From positions 1-64,000 of the forward strand of contig NZ_AGFU01000006.1 in assembly GCF_000226955.1 (NCBI RefSeq): a stretch of 64,000 bases of DNA, read 5' to 3'. Source of the DNA: Sphingomonas elodea ATCC 31461. GTDB lineage: Bacteria > Pseudomonadota > Alphaproteobacteria > Sphingomonadales > Sphingomonadaceae. Numbering within the stretch: position 1 is the first letter of the stretch; each line of letters begins with the position of its first letter. This document shows, in pieces, positions 56,001 to 64,000 of this stretch. Below the pieces are notes generated by a model. That model made no database searches. It had not been told where the DNA came from and worked only from the letters and a program-made list of their open reading frames with translations. Made by a program: the position numbers and the translations under genes.

Positions 56001-56354
56001 TCACGGGGCGAGTTCCCGCTGCTGCGTCCGCACCGTGCCGTCGAACCCGACCGTCATGGTAACGCCGACCTTGCCGCACTTGGCCATGAAAGCCCCCTTG
56101 CCGCAGGCGACATAGCCCTGCTGCATCGGATCGCCGATCAGGCGGTTCAGCCGCGCGGCATCGGAATCACGGCTGAGATCGGGCGTGACGAAGGGGACGC
56201 GGTAGCGATCCGCCTCGCGCCGGGAACAGACGATGATCTCGCCCTGGTCGCTCGGGGCCCGGCACGGAACCTCCGCCCGCGTCAGCGTGCGGTAGTCCGC
56301 AACCGCGGTGGCGACCATGCTATTTTGCGCGAACATCAGTAATGCCAGCAACAT
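56001..56354 (-). CDS. Small secreted cysteine-containing hypothetical protein
   Basis: Exported-type protein of 117 residues from ATG 56354 (signal MLLALLMFAQNSMVATAVAD). The mature part contains EVPCRAPSDQGEIIVCSRRE, then a C-terminal VACGKGAFMAKCGKVGVTMT: four cysteines in two pairs. The EIIVC motif with a following basic residue recurs in many small secreted sphingomonad proteins. Function unknown. It is divergent from glpX. Confidence 0.75.
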   Translation of the reverse strand: MLLALLMFAQNSMVATAVADYRTLTRAEVPCRAPSDQGEIIVCSRREADRYRVPFVTPDLSRDSDAARLNRLIGDPMQQGYVACGKGAFMAKCGKVGVTMTVGFDGTVRTQQRELAP

Positions 56355-56512
56355 CGTGTCGATCCTCCACGATTCCACGCAAGGATAGCGCGATTTCTTC
56401 TAGAAATCACTAAAGCTCTTCGGGGAACGTCGCTGACAACGTTAGCACGGTCGACAGCACGCCGGTGGGCTCCTATCGCGGTGCACAAATCGAACAGGGG
56501 ATCACTGAAACG

Positions 56513-57481
56513 ATGCCGAACGCAAGCCATGTTCTCGACCGTGTCCTGGTGCTCGAAATGGTGCGCGTCACCGAAGCCGCGGCGATCGCCGCCTCCAGCC
56601 TGATCGGCCGGGGCGACGAGAAGGCCGCCGACGCCGCCGCGGTCGAAGCGATGCGCGAGGCGCTGAACCAGCTCTACATGGACGGCACCGTGGTGATCGG
56701 CGAGGGCGAGCGCGACGAGGCGCCGATGCTCTATATCGGCGAGAAGGTCGGCTCTGCGATCGGCAAGGGTCCCAAGATCGACATCGCGCTCGATCCGCTG
56801 GAAGGCACCACGATCACCGCCAAGGCCGGCCCGAACGCGCTGGCGGTGCTGGCGGTGGCCGAAGAGGGCAACCTGCTCAACGCGCCCGACGTCTACATGG
56901 ACAAGATCGCGGTCGGCCCCGGCTATCCGCAGGGCGTGATCGACCTCAACAAGACCCCGACCGAGAATGTGCAGGCAATCGCCGCCGCCAAGGGCGTGAA
57001 GCCCAGCGAGATCATCGCCTGCGTGCTCGACCGTCCCCGCCACGAGAAGCTGATCGCCGAGCTGCGCAGCATCGGCTGCGGCATCATGCTGATCTCCGAT
57101 GGCGACGTGGCCGGTGTGATCGCGACCAGCGATCCGGATACGACCATCGACGTCTATATGGGCCAGGGCGGCGCCCCCGAGGGCGTGTTGGCCTGCGCTG
57201 CGCTGCGCTGCGTCGGTGGGCAGTTCCAGGGCCGGCTCATCTTCCGCAACGAGGACGAGCGTGCCCGCGCCCGTAAATGGGGCATCGAGGATCTGGACAA
57301 GGTCTATTCGCTGGAGGAACTCGCCAAGGGCGACTGCATCTTCGCCGCGACCGGCGTGACCGACGGCTCGCTCCTGTCCGGCGTCAAGCGCGTCCGCGGC
57401 AAGATGACCACCGAGAGCGTGGTGATGCGCGCCAGCTCGGGCACCGTCCGCTGGGTGAAGGGCGAACACCGCGTCGACTAA
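56513..57481 (+). CDS. glpX: Class II fructose-1,6-bisphosphatase
   Basis: Gluconeogenic phosphatase acting on fructose 1,6-bisphosphate. The 322-residue protein has VIGEGERDEAPMLYIGEKVG, the metal-binding ALDPLEGTTITAKAGPNAL, and AALRCVGGQFQGRLIF, all GlpX hallmarks. ATG 56513 (MPNASHVLDRVLVLEMVRVT) is chosen; the frame extends to 56465 without family sequence. A 9-bp hairpin terminator follows. Confidence 0.96.
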   Translation: MPNASHVLDRVLVLEMVRVTEAAAIAASSLIGRGDEKAADAAAVEAMREALNQLYMDGTVVIGEGERDEAPMLYIGEKVGSAIGKGPKIDIALDPLEGTTITAKAGPNALAVLAVAEEGNLLNAPDVYMDKIAVGPGYPQGVIDLNKTPTENVQAIAAAKGVKPSEIIACVLDRPRHEKLIAELRSIGCGIMLISDGDVAGVIATSDPDTTIDVYMGQGGAPEGVLACAALRCVGGQFQGRLIFRNEDERARARKWGIEDLDKVYSLEELAKGDCIFAATGVTDGSLLSGVKRVRGKMTTESVVMRASSGTVRWVKGEHRVD

Positions 57482-57494
57482 CGGGCTGCAACGG

Positions 57495-57523
57495 CGCCGC
57501 CGGCTTGATCCCGGCGGCGTCTT
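57495..57523 (+). terminator. Likely terminator after glpX
   Basis: A 9-bp stem CGCCGCCGG (57495-57503) / CCGGCGGCG (57511-57519) with a 7-nt loop lies 14 bp after the glpX stop and is followed by TCTT. The T tract is short. Confidence 0.6.
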
Positions 57524-57563
57524 GCTCCACTAAGTCACCCTGACTTCAGGGGGACGAACGAAC

Positions 57564-59411
57564 ATGCGGCATTGGCTGGTTTCCGTAGCGCTCGCGGCAC
57601 TTGCCGCCCCTCTCGTGGGCGCTGCGCCGCCCCAGCTTACGCCTACCGCGACCGAGGCGCCCTTCGTGTTCGAAGAGGCGATGATCCCGATGCGCGACGG
57701 GGTGAAGCTCCACACCGTCATCCTGCGCCCCAGGGACGCCAGGGGGCCGCTGCCGATCCTGTTCCAGCGCAGCCCCTATGGCTCGCCCGATGCCGCGCCG
57801 CCGCGTGTGCCGAACAGCTGGGCGCCGCTGGTGCGCGACGGCTATATCTTCGTCTTCCAGGACATGCGCGGCCGCTTCAAGTCCGAAGGCGGCCCTTTCA
57901 CCCTCTCCACCGAGGTGAAGACCGGCAAGGGCGCGGTCGACGAGGCGACCGACGCCTATGATTCGATCGACTGGCTGGTGAAGAACGTGAAGCCGAACAA
58001 CGGCAAGGTGGGCATGTGGGGGGTGTCCTATCCGGGCTTCACCGCCGCGATCGCGCTCGCCAAGCCGCATCCGGCGCTCAAGGCAACCAGCCCGCAGGCG
58101 GCGTGGATCGACTATTGGAAGAACGACGACCTGCATCGCTGGGGCGCGATGCGGCTCACCTATGCCAGCGACTGGGTGAACAGCCTTCAGGCCGACAAGA
58201 CCAACGACGGCATCCCCCTCTACGACCGCTACGACACGTACGACTGGTTCCTCCACGCCGGCTCGCCCGACGAGATCGAGAAGACCTATTTCAAGGGCCG
58301 GGTGCCGCGCTATCGCGAGATGATCGAGCATCCCGACTATGACGAGCACTGGAAGAAGCAGGTCTGGTCGAACGCGCTCGGCAAGACGACGGTGCCGACG
58401 CTCAACGTCGCGGGCTATTGGGACCAGGAGGATCCCTGGGGCAGCTGGAAGATCTGGGAAAAGCAGCGCGCCAACGATCCGAACAAGCTCGCGCTGATGG
58501 TCGCGGGACCCTGGGCGCACGGCACCTGGCACTCGCCCGCCAACAGCCTGGGGCGCATTCCGTTTGGCGTCGACAGCGGAGTGCAATTCATCGAGCAGAT
58601 CGAGGCGCCGTTTTTCGCCTATTGGCTGCACGGCACCGGCACCAGGCCCGACTTCGCGCTGAAGAGCTTCCAGTCCGGCTCGTGGCAGTGGAAGACCTAT
58701 CAAACCTACCCGCTGGCCAATGCGCAGGCGACCAACCTGTACTTGCACGCCGACGGCTCGCTCAGCTTCACCGCGCCGGCGGCGGGGGAGGGCTGCCGCG
58801 ACTATGTGAGCGATCCGGCCCGCCCGGTGCCGTTCCGCCCGCGGCCGATGTCGGCCACCTATGCCACGCCCGACTGGCGCTGGTGGGAAGCCGAGGACCA
58901 GCGCTTCGTCGACGACCGGCCCGACGTGCTCAGCTATGTCTCCGCGCCGCTGGAGAACGACCTGACCGTCACCGGCGAGGTCACCGCCAAACTGATGGCC
59001 TCGACCAGCGGCACCGACAGCGATTTCGTCGTCAAGCTGATCGACGTGTTCCCCGAGAACTACGAGAAGGCGCCGACCGCGCCGGGGGCCTATGCGAAGG
59101 GCCTCAACGGCTATGAGCTGCCGATCGCGATGGAGATCCGCCGCGGCCGCTACTTGAAGAGCTTCGAGCAGGCGACGCCGCTGGTGCCCGACCAGGTGAC
59201 CGCCTGGGACTTCCCGCTGCGCGACCACGACCATGTGTTCAAGAAGGGCCACCGGATCATGGTGCAGGTCCAGTCGAGCTGGTTCCCGGTAATCGACCGC
59301 AACCCGCAGACCTTCGTGCCGAACATCTACAAGGCCAAGCCGGAGGACTATCGCAAGGCGACGCAGCGGGTGTGTGCGGGGTCTGCGGTGACGCTGCCGG
59401 TGGTGAAGTGA
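57564..59411 (+). CDS. CocE/NonD family hydrolase (X-Pro dipeptidyl-peptidase S15 type)
   Basis: Exported alpha/beta hydrolase of 615 residues. A signal peptide (MRHWLVSVALAALAAPLVGA) precedes the S15 fold: MIPMRDGVKLHTVILRP, FVFQDMRGRFKSEGG, the nucleophile elbow KVGMWGVSYPGFTAAIAL, the acid region TLNVAGYWDQEDPWG and the histidine in AGPWAHGTWH. A C-terminal jelly-roll domain follows (VTGEVTAKLMASTSGTDSDF). Members are peptidases or esterases, so ester or amide hydrolysis in the periplasm is likely. A GGGGGA ribosome site precedes the start. Confidence 0.93.
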   Translation: MRHWLVSVALAALAAPLVGAAPPQLTPTATEAPFVFEEAMIPMRDGVKLHTVILRPRDARGPLPILFQRSPYGSPDAAPPRVPNSWAPLVRDGYIFVFQDMRGRFKSEGGPFTLSTEVKTGKGAVDEATDAYDSIDWLVKNVKPNNGKVGMWGVSYPGFTAAIALAKPHPALKATSPQAAWIDYWKNDDLHRWGAMRLTYASDWVNSLQADKTNDGIPLYDRYDTYDWFLHAGSPDEIEKTYFKGRVPRYREMIEHPDYDEHWKKQVWSNALGKTTVPTLNVAGYWDQEDPWGSWKIWEKQRANDPNKLALMVAGPWAHGTWHSPANSLGRIPFGVDSGVQFIEQIEAPFFAYWLHGTGTRPDFALKSFQSGSWQWKTYQTYPLANAQATNLYLHADGSLSFTAPAAGEGCRDYVSDPARPVPFRPRPMSATYATPDWRWWEAEDQRFVDDRPDVLSYVSAPLENDLTVTGEVTAKLMASTSGTDSDFVVKLIDVFPENYEKAPTAPGAYAKGLNGYELPIAMEIRRGRYLKSFEQATPLVPDQVTAWDFPLRDHDHVFKKGHRIMVQVQSSWFPVIDRNPQTFVPNIYKAKPEDYRKATQRVCAGSAVTLPVVK

Positions 59412-59419
59412 TCTGACTT

Positions 59420-59534
59420 CTTAAGCCCCTCCTCCTTGGAGGAGGGGTTGGTGGTGGAGGGATGCCAGACCAGACGTTGGTCTCGGTGAGACGCGCCCCA
59501 CCCCAACCCCTCCCCTGAAGGGGAGGGGCTTAAG
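59420..59534. repeat. REP-like inverted repeat element
   Basis: Two outer arms are inverted copies: CTTAAGCCCCTCC at 59420 and GGAGGGGCTTAAG ending at 59534, each continuing into (GGGGTTGG ... CCAACCCC). Each arm can also fold by itself (CTCCTCC-TTGG-AGGAGG and CCCCT-GA-AGGGG). The element sits between two convergent genes. This is a typical bacterial interspersed palindrome of sphingomonads (inference), and may also act as a terminator. Confidence 0.8.
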
Positions 59535-59542
59535 GTAGGCGT

Positions 59543-60313
59543 TCAGTTCTTCAGCCGATACCCGGTCCGGAAGATCCACACGATCAGCCCCAGGCACAGC
59601 AGCAGGAACACGCCGGTAAAGCCCAGGCTCCAGGCGATGCCGACATCGCCGTGCCCGAAGAAGCTCCAGCGGAAGCCGCTGACCAGGTACACGACGGGAT
59701 TGAACAGGCTCACCGTGTGCCAGGGCTCGGGCAGCATGTCGATCGAGTAGAAGGCGCCGCCCAGGAAGGTGAGCGGCGTCACCAGCAGCGAGGGCACGAT
59801 GTTGAGCTGTTCGAAGCTCTTCGCCCAGATGCCGATGATGAAGCCGAACATGCTGAAGGTAACCGCGGTCAGTACCAGGAAGGCGAGCATCGCGGCGGGA
59901 TGGTCCACCCGCAGCGGCACGAACAGCGCCGAGGTGGCGAGGATGATCAGCCCGATCACCACCGACTTGGTCGCCGCCGCTCCGACGAACCCCACCACCA
60001 GCTCGATCGCCGAGATCGGTGCGGAGAGCAGCTCGAACACCGTGCCGGTGAATTTGGGGAAGTAGATGCCGATCGAGGCATTGGCGATGCTCTGCATCAG
60101 CAGCGACAGCATGATCAGCCCAGGCACCAGGAAGCTGCCATAGTTCACGCCGTGGATCGCATCGATCCGGCTGCCGATCGCCCCGCCGAACACAACGAAA
60201 TAGAGCGAGGTGGTGATCACCGGGGTCGCGATCGACTGCCACAGCGTGCGGATCGTCCGCGCCATCTCGAACTTGTAGATCGCCCAGATGCCGGGAAAGT
60301 TGATGCCGTTCAT
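59543..60313 (-). CDS. ABC-2 type exporter permease
   Basis: Inner-membrane permease of 256 residues with six helices. Features include [40 protein letters not shown] and the C-terminal [20 protein letters not shown] with [13 protein letters not shown], as in YadH-type ABC-2 transporters. Its start overlaps the ATPase stop (ATGA at 60310-60313). The exported substrate is not known. Confidence 0.93.
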   Translation of the reverse strand: MNGINFPGIWAIYKFEMARTIRTLWQSIATPVITTSLYFVVFGGAIGSRIDAIHGVNYGSFLVPGLIMLSLLMQSIANASIGIYFPKFTGTVFELLSAPISAIELVVGFVGAAATKSVVIGLIILATSALFVPLRVDHPAAMLAFLVLTAVTFSMFGFIIGIWAKSFEQLNIVPSLLVTPLTFLGGAFYSIDMLPEPWHTVSLFNPVVYLVSGFRWSFFGHGDVGIAWSLGFTGVFLLLCLGLIVWIFRTGYRLKN

Positions 60314-61236
60314 GCCTGTGCCCCCACCAGGTCGACGAAGATGTCCTCCAGGCTCGACTTGGACGTGTCGAGATCCTTGAAGGCGATGTTGAGGTCGTGC
60401 AGCTTGCGCAGCAGCGACGGGATGCCGGTGCGCTCGGCCTGCGCGTCGAAGGTGTAGCGCAGCTTGTGGCCCTCGTCGGCGAGGCTCAGCTGCCATTCGC
60501 CGAGCTCGGCCGGGATCGCGGCGAGCGGCTCGACCAGGCTGAGGTCCAGCTCGCGCTTGCCGAGCTTCTTCATCAGCGCAGTCTTTTCCTCGACCAGCAG
60601 CAGCTGCCCCTTGTTGATCACGCCCACCCGGTCGGCCATTTCCTCGGCCTCCTCGATGTAATGCGTGGTCAGGATGATCGTGGTGCCGCGGTCGCGCAGG
60701 CGGCCGATCAGCTTCCACATGTCGCGGCGCAGCTCGACGTCGACGCCAGCGGTCGGCTCGTCGAGGAACAGGATGTCGGGTTCGTGGCTGAGCGCCTTGG
60801 CGATCATCACGCGGCGCTTCATGCCGCCCGACAGCTCCATGATCTTGGCGTCGCGCTTGTCCCACAGCGACAGGTCCTTGAGGAGCTGGTCGCAATAGGC
60901 GTGGTCGGGCGCCTTGCCGAACAGCCCGCGCGAATAGCGCGCGGCCGAGCCGACGCGCGAGAACATGTCGACCGCGATCTCCTGCGGCACCAGCCCGATC
61001 CGGGAGCGCGCCGCGCGCGGCTGGCGGATCGCGTCGTGCCCGTCGACCAGGATCGTCCCTGTGCTGGGCGTGACGATGCCGCAGATGATCGAGATGAGCG
61101 TGGTCTTGCCCGCGCCGTTTGGCCCGAGCAGGGCGAAGATCTCGCCGCGGTGGATGTCGAGATCGACATGGTCGAGCGCGGTATGGCCCGACGCGTAGGT
61201 CTTGGAGACCTGGCGTAGCGACAGGATGGGTTGCAT
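60310..61236 (-). CDS. ABC exporter ATP-binding protein
   Basis: ATPase of 308 residues partnering the permease that follows. Walker A is [18 protein letters not shown], signature [17 protein letters not shown], Walker [17 protein letters not shown] and the switch His [10 protein letters not shown], as in YadG-type exporters. A C-terminal extension of about 85 residues follows. ATG 61236 ([20 protein letters not shown]) is favoured; frames to 61416 are open but not family-like. Confidence 0.94.
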   Translation of the reverse strand: MQPILSLRQVSKTYASGHTALDHVDLDIHRGEIFALLGPNGAGKTTLISIICGIVTPSTGTILVDGHDAIRQPRAARSRIGLVPQEIAVDMFSRVGSAARYSRGLFGKAPDHAYCDQLLKDLSLWDKRDAKIMELSGGMKRRVMIAKALSHEPDILFLDEPTAGVDVELRRDMWKLIGRLRDRGTTIILTTHYIEEAEEMADRVGVINKGQLLLVEEKTALMKKLGKRELDLSLVEPLAAIPAELGEWQLSLADEGHKLRYTFDAQAERTGIPSLLRKLHDLNIAFKDLDTSKSSLEDIFVDLVGAQA

Positions 61237-61378
61237 GGGTGATGGAGCCCCGGCCGGAAGGAGCCTGTTAGCTAGGGTGGCGTTCATCCTGGGGCAAGGT
61301 GTGGAACCTCGCCCTTTCTTCTCAAGTGGTTCCTTCCCCTGCGGCGGGAGAATGCGCACGCGGCGGGAAGGCTGGTTC

Positions 61379-62143
61379 CTACTTCGTCTTGCGGGCGGCG
61401 GCGACGGCGTCGGCAAGAGCGGAATAGTCGCGCGCGCCGTAGAGGATCTGCTTGCCGACGACCCAGGCCGGCGTGCCGTTCATTGCCAGCTTCGCGCCCA
61501 GCTGGTGATTGGCCTCGATCTCCTTCGCGATCGCCGGGCTGGCCGCCAGTTTTTCCGTCGCGGCAGGGTCGAGCCCGGCCTTGGCGAGTGCCGCGCCGAT
61601 GCTGGCGTTGCTCGGCCCGCCGCTGGCGAACAGCGCGTCGTGGAACGGGCGGAACTTGCCCTGCTGCGCGGCGGCCAGCGCGAAGCGCGCGGCGACCACG
61701 CTCGCCTCGCCCAGCACCGGATATTCGCGATAGACGACGCGGACGTTCGGATCCTTGGCGATCAGTTCGGCCAGCGCCGGCAGGCTGGCCCGGCAATAGC
61801 CGCACGCATAGTCCATGAACACGGCTATGGTGACGTCGCCATCGGGATTGCCCGCCCAGGCGCTGCCGAACGGCGTGGTGAGCGCGGGCAGCACCGCGGG
61901 CACGGCGGCCTGCGCGCCTTCCTGCGCCTTCTGCGCCGCCGCGGTTTCCTGCTGCTGCAGCCGCTCCATCATGTCTCGCAGGATGGCGGGGTTCTCGAGC
62001 AGATACGTCTGCACGATGCGCTCCACCTGTGCCTTGTCGCCGCCGATACCCGGGAGCAGCGCCTGCAGCGCCAGCGCGGCGAGGCCGCCGAGCAGGGCGG
62101 CGACGAGCAGCGCCCCGCCGAAGAACAGATTCGGGCGATTCAT
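61379..62143 (-). CDS. DsbA-family thiol oxidoreductase
   Basis: Membrane-anchored periplasmic thioredoxin-fold protein of 254 residues. A helix ([20 protein letters not shown]) is followed by a coiled coil ([20 protein letters not shown]), then the DsbA/Com1-like domain with active site [10 protein letters not shown] (C114, C117), the cis-proline loop NGTPAWVV and [13 protein letters not shown]. It is probably an oxidant or isomerase for envelope proteins. The M48 protease stop shares bases with its start (TAATG), so both are on one transcript. Confidence 0.93.
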   Translation of the reverse strand: MNRPNLFFGGALLVAALLGGLAALALQALLPGIGGDKAQVERIVQTYLLENPAILRDMMERLQQQETAAAQKAQEGAQAAVPAVLPALTTPFGSAWAGNPDGDVTIAVFMDYACGYCRASLPALAELIAKDPNVRVVYREYPVLGEASVVAARFALAAAQQGKFRPFHDALFASGGPSNASIGAALAKAGLDPAATEKLAASPAIAKEIEANHQLGAKLAMNGTPAWVVGKQILYGARDYSALADAVAAARKTK

Positions 62144-63519
62144 TACTGGCCGCGTCCCTTGTTGCGCTTGTCGTCCTTCATCGCCTGTTCGGAGACCATC
62201 GCGATGTCCTGCGCGCGGATCCATTCGGGCGAGCCCTGGGGCAGGCCGCCCATCGCGCGACGGGCGCTGACCATCGCGGTGCGCGCGTCGCCGATCAGGT
62301 TGGCCCGCTCGGCGGTGGCGAGGGCGGTTCGCGGCTCGTCGCCCTTGCGATCATAGACGGTGCCGAGGTTGATCCAGGCGAAGGGGTTGTCCCGGTCGCG
62401 CGTCAGTGAATCGCGCAGCACCTGCTCGGCCTCGTTCAGGTTCGCCTTGTCCTCGGTCGCGACCAGCGCGTGGCCGAAGGTGCTCGCGATCAGCGGGGAG
62501 TTGTTGGAGAGCTGGGTCGCCTTGCGCAGCGGGTCCAGCGCCGCCTGGGGCTGGCCGGATTCGAGCAGGATCTGGCCCTGCAGCTCGAGGAAATAGGGGT
62601 CGTTCGGCGCCAGCTTGACCAGCGCCGCCGTCTCCTCGGCGGCCTGCTCGGGATAGCCCGACTGATGATAGGCATAGGCACGCGCATAATGCGCCGGGAT
62701 CGAATTGTCGGCCTTGGGATAGAGTCGCAGCGTCTTCTTGGGATCGTTGGTATAGCCGCGCAGCTTCGCCTGGACGCGCTTGAAGCGGCGCTCGAGATCG
62801 GGATCGAGCGGCTTGTTCCAGTTGGGGGATCCCTGGAGATCGGCCTTCAGCGTCTGCACGCGATCCTGCGACATCGGGTGGGTCTGGGCGAAGGGATCCA
62901 CCTCGGGATCGGTGGCGTAATAGCCGTAGCGGTGCATCTCCTGCGTCAGCTTGTCGAAGAAGCCCAGCATCCCCTTGCCGCTGATGCCGGCGGTGTTGAG
63001 AAAGCGGACCCCGGCCGCGTCGGCCGAGGATTCCTGCACCCGGCTATAGGCGAGATACTTGCCGATCGCGGCGCGCTGGCCGGCCATCAGGATGCCCGTG
63101 CCGGCCTCGGCAGAACCGGCCGCCATCGCCGCGGCACCGAGCAGCAGGCTGAGGATGGAAATGTTGCCATAGCCGCCGTCGCGCTGGAACACGGCATGGC
63201 CGCCGACGATATGGCCGATTTCGTGGGCGACGACGCCCTGGACCTGATTGGCGCTATCCGCCGCGTCGATCAGGCCCGCATTGATGTAGACAATCTGGCC
63301 GCCGGCGACGAAGGCGTTGATCGACGGATCGGCGATCAGCACCACCTTGCCGTTGGCGGGGTTCAGTCCGGCGGCGGTGAACAGGGGCCTGGCCATGTCG
63401 GCCAGCAGCGCCTCGGTTTCGGCGTCGCGGAGCACCGATTGCGCCATCGCGGGGCGGGATGCGAACGATGCGAGGCAAAGCATCGCGAGCAGCGTGGCCA
63501 GTCGGTGGATGCGCGCCAT
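62143..63519 (-). CDS. M48 family zinc metalloprotease, BepA-like with TPR repeats
   Basis: Periplasmic peptidase of 458 residues. ATG 63519 has a GGGGAG ribosome site; a signal peptide follows (LATLLAMLCLASFASRPAMA). The zinc site is VVAHEIGHIVGGHAV (HEIGH at 99-103), with the third ligand in the RVQESSADAAGVRF helix. The C-terminal half is TPR-like (YAYHQSGYPEQAAEETAALV, DPYFLELQGQILLESGQPQA). BepA-type proteases control quality of outer-membrane proteins. Coupled translation with the downstream DsbA-like gene suits envelope protein folding. Confidence 0.94.
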   Translation of the reverse strand: MARIHRLATLLAMLCLASFASRPAMAQSVLRDAETEALLADMARPLFTAAGLNPANGKVVLIADPSINAFVAGGQIVYINAGLIDAADSANQVQGVVAHEIGHIVGGHAVFQRDGGYGNISILSLLLGAAAMAAGSAEAGTGILMAGQRAAIGKYLAYSRVQESSADAAGVRFLNTAGISGKGMLGFFDKLTQEMHRYGYYATDPEVDPFAQTHPMSQDRVQTLKADLQGSPNWNKPLDPDLERRFKRVQAKLRGYTNDPKKTLRLYPKADNSIPAHYARAYAYHQSGYPEQAAEETAALVKLAPNDPYFLELQGQILLESGQPQAALDPLRKATQLSNNSPLIASTFGHALVATEDKANLNEAEQVLRDSLTRDRDNPFAWINLGTVYDRKGDEPRTALATAERANLIGDARTAMVSARRAMGGLPQGSPEWIRAQDIAMVSEQAMKDDKRNKGRGQ

Positions 63520-63587
63520 GATCGAAACTCCCCGGGGCAAATTCAACGGGCCGCCCTGGCAATAAGGCCCTGAACCGACACTGAAAG

Positions 63588-63617
63588 CCCCGGCGCGGCG
63601 AGCAAGCCGCGCCGGGG
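63588..63617 (-). terminator. Terminator hairpin after the RNase E-like gene
   Basis: A 12-bp perfect GC-rich stem (63588-63599 with 63606-63617) with a 6-nt loop lies 8 bp past the stop of the RNase E-like frame. On the minus strand it is followed by CTTTC. It separates that gene from the M48 protease gene downstream. Confidence 0.75.
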
Positions 63618-63624
63618 ATCTTCC

Positions 63625-64000
63625 TCAGGCGCCGAAGGTGCGCTGCCACCAGCCGCGGCGGGGCTGGCCTTCCTCTGCCGGCGCCTCTGCCTCGGCAGCG
63701 GGGGCCTCCTCGGCGGGCGTTACCTCGGCAGCGGCCGGCGCTTCCACCGCCGGTGCCTCGGCTGCCGTGTCCGCCTTCTTGCGGCGGGTGCGCTTGGGCT
63801 TGGCCGGCGCTTCCTCGGCCGGTGCTTCGGCCGCGGCGGGCTTCGCCTCGGCTTCGGCATCCGCCTTCTTGCGGCGGGTGCGCTTGGGCTTGGCCGGTGC
63901 TTCCTCGGCGGGTGCCTCGGACGCGGCAGGCGCCGCCTCGACCGGTGCGGCCTCGGCATCGACCTTCTTGCGACGGGTGCGCTTCGGCTTGGCCGGTGCT
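63625..64000 (-). CDS. rne: C-terminal tail of a probable RNase E/G (5' part beyond window)
   Basis: Open frame entering from the right edge and ending at TGA 63625. Only the tail is visible: an Ala/Glu/Pro-rich disordered region with three copies of APAKPKRTRRKK separated by acidic spacers such as ADAEAEAKPAAAEAPAEEA, ending in RRGWWQRTFGA. This tail is characteristic of sphingomonad RNase E, where the disordered C-terminus binds RNA and degradosome partners. The catalytic domain is outside the window, so identity rests on the tail alone. Confidence 0.72.
   Translation of the reverse strand, partial: APAKPKRTRRKKVDAEAAPVEAAPAASEAPAEEAPAKPKRTRRKKADAEAEAKPAAAEAPAEEAPAKPKRTRRKKADTAAEAPAVEAPAAAEVTPAEEAPAAEAEAPAEEGQPRRGWWQRTFGA

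Overview
The window looks like chromosomal DNA from a sphingomonad alphaproteobacterium (Sphingomonas or a close relative). The evidence is high GC with tight 4-nt gene overlaps, a circularly permuted two-piece tmRNA of the alphaproteobacterial type, a SciP (DUF1153) cell-cycle regulator, two proteins with the sphingomonad PEPxxWA-CTERM sorting signal, and the PrsK/PrsR regulators of an XrtA-type exosortase system. The genus is inferred from gene content, not from a database match. No prophage, insertion sequence, CRISPR array, rRNA or tRNA was recognised.

Layout. 1-2.3 kb: TPM/LemA envelope pair, MscL channel, Rrf2 regulator. 2.38-2.74 kb: ssrA (tmRNA). 2.7-10.6 kb: capsule locus on the minus strand (2OG dioxygenase, kdsD, kdsB, kpsC, kpsS, a glycosyltransferase), with a plus-strand CarF/PEDS1-like lipid desaturase in the middle. 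10.7-13.1 kb: mnmA, sciP and a small stress membrane protein. 13.1-18.6 kb: SIMPL protein and an RND efflux pair. 18.6-25 kb: COG3146 acyltransferase, a 50-residue membrane protein, and three GT-C-like polytopic proteins on the minus strand. 25-31.5 kb: PEP carboxylase, DUF2236 protein, a membrane protein/regulator pair behind three identical-arm operators, a DUF1275 protein, a TRIC-like channel and a PEP-CTERM protein. 31.5-37.5 kb: mannose-1-phosphate guanylyltransferase, XrtA-system sugar transferase, prsK and prsR.

37.5-50 kb: a low-GC membrane protein, cytochrome c, prephenate dehydratase, flavin oxidoreductase, PepSY/response-regulator/kinase operon, ABC-F protein, a second PEP-CTERM protein, DUF815 ATPase, LOG protein, extensin-like protein, thioesterase and lipoprotein. 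50-57.5 kb: lone ExbD, a decayed YdeI-family gene, a very acidic protein, Bcr/CflA transporter, lipoprotein, 2OG oxygenase, homoserine dehydrogenase, two small secreted proteins and GlpX. 57.5-64 kb: S15-type hydrolase, a REP-like inverted repeat, an ABC exporter, DsbA-like protein, M48 protease and the C-terminus of a probable RNase E.

How the genes fit together. The capsule genes make activated Kdo (KdsD, KdsB) and place poly-Kdo on a phospholipid anchor (KpsS, KpsC). The adjacent lipid desaturase and 2OG dioxygenase could modify the anchor or glycan, which is the most interesting hypothesis in the window. A second surface-polysaccharide system pairs mannose activation and a membrane sugar transferase with the PrsK/PrsR switch that normally controls PEP-CTERM protein expression; the exosortase itself is outside the window. 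No strong evidence for a wholly new defence or mobile system was found.
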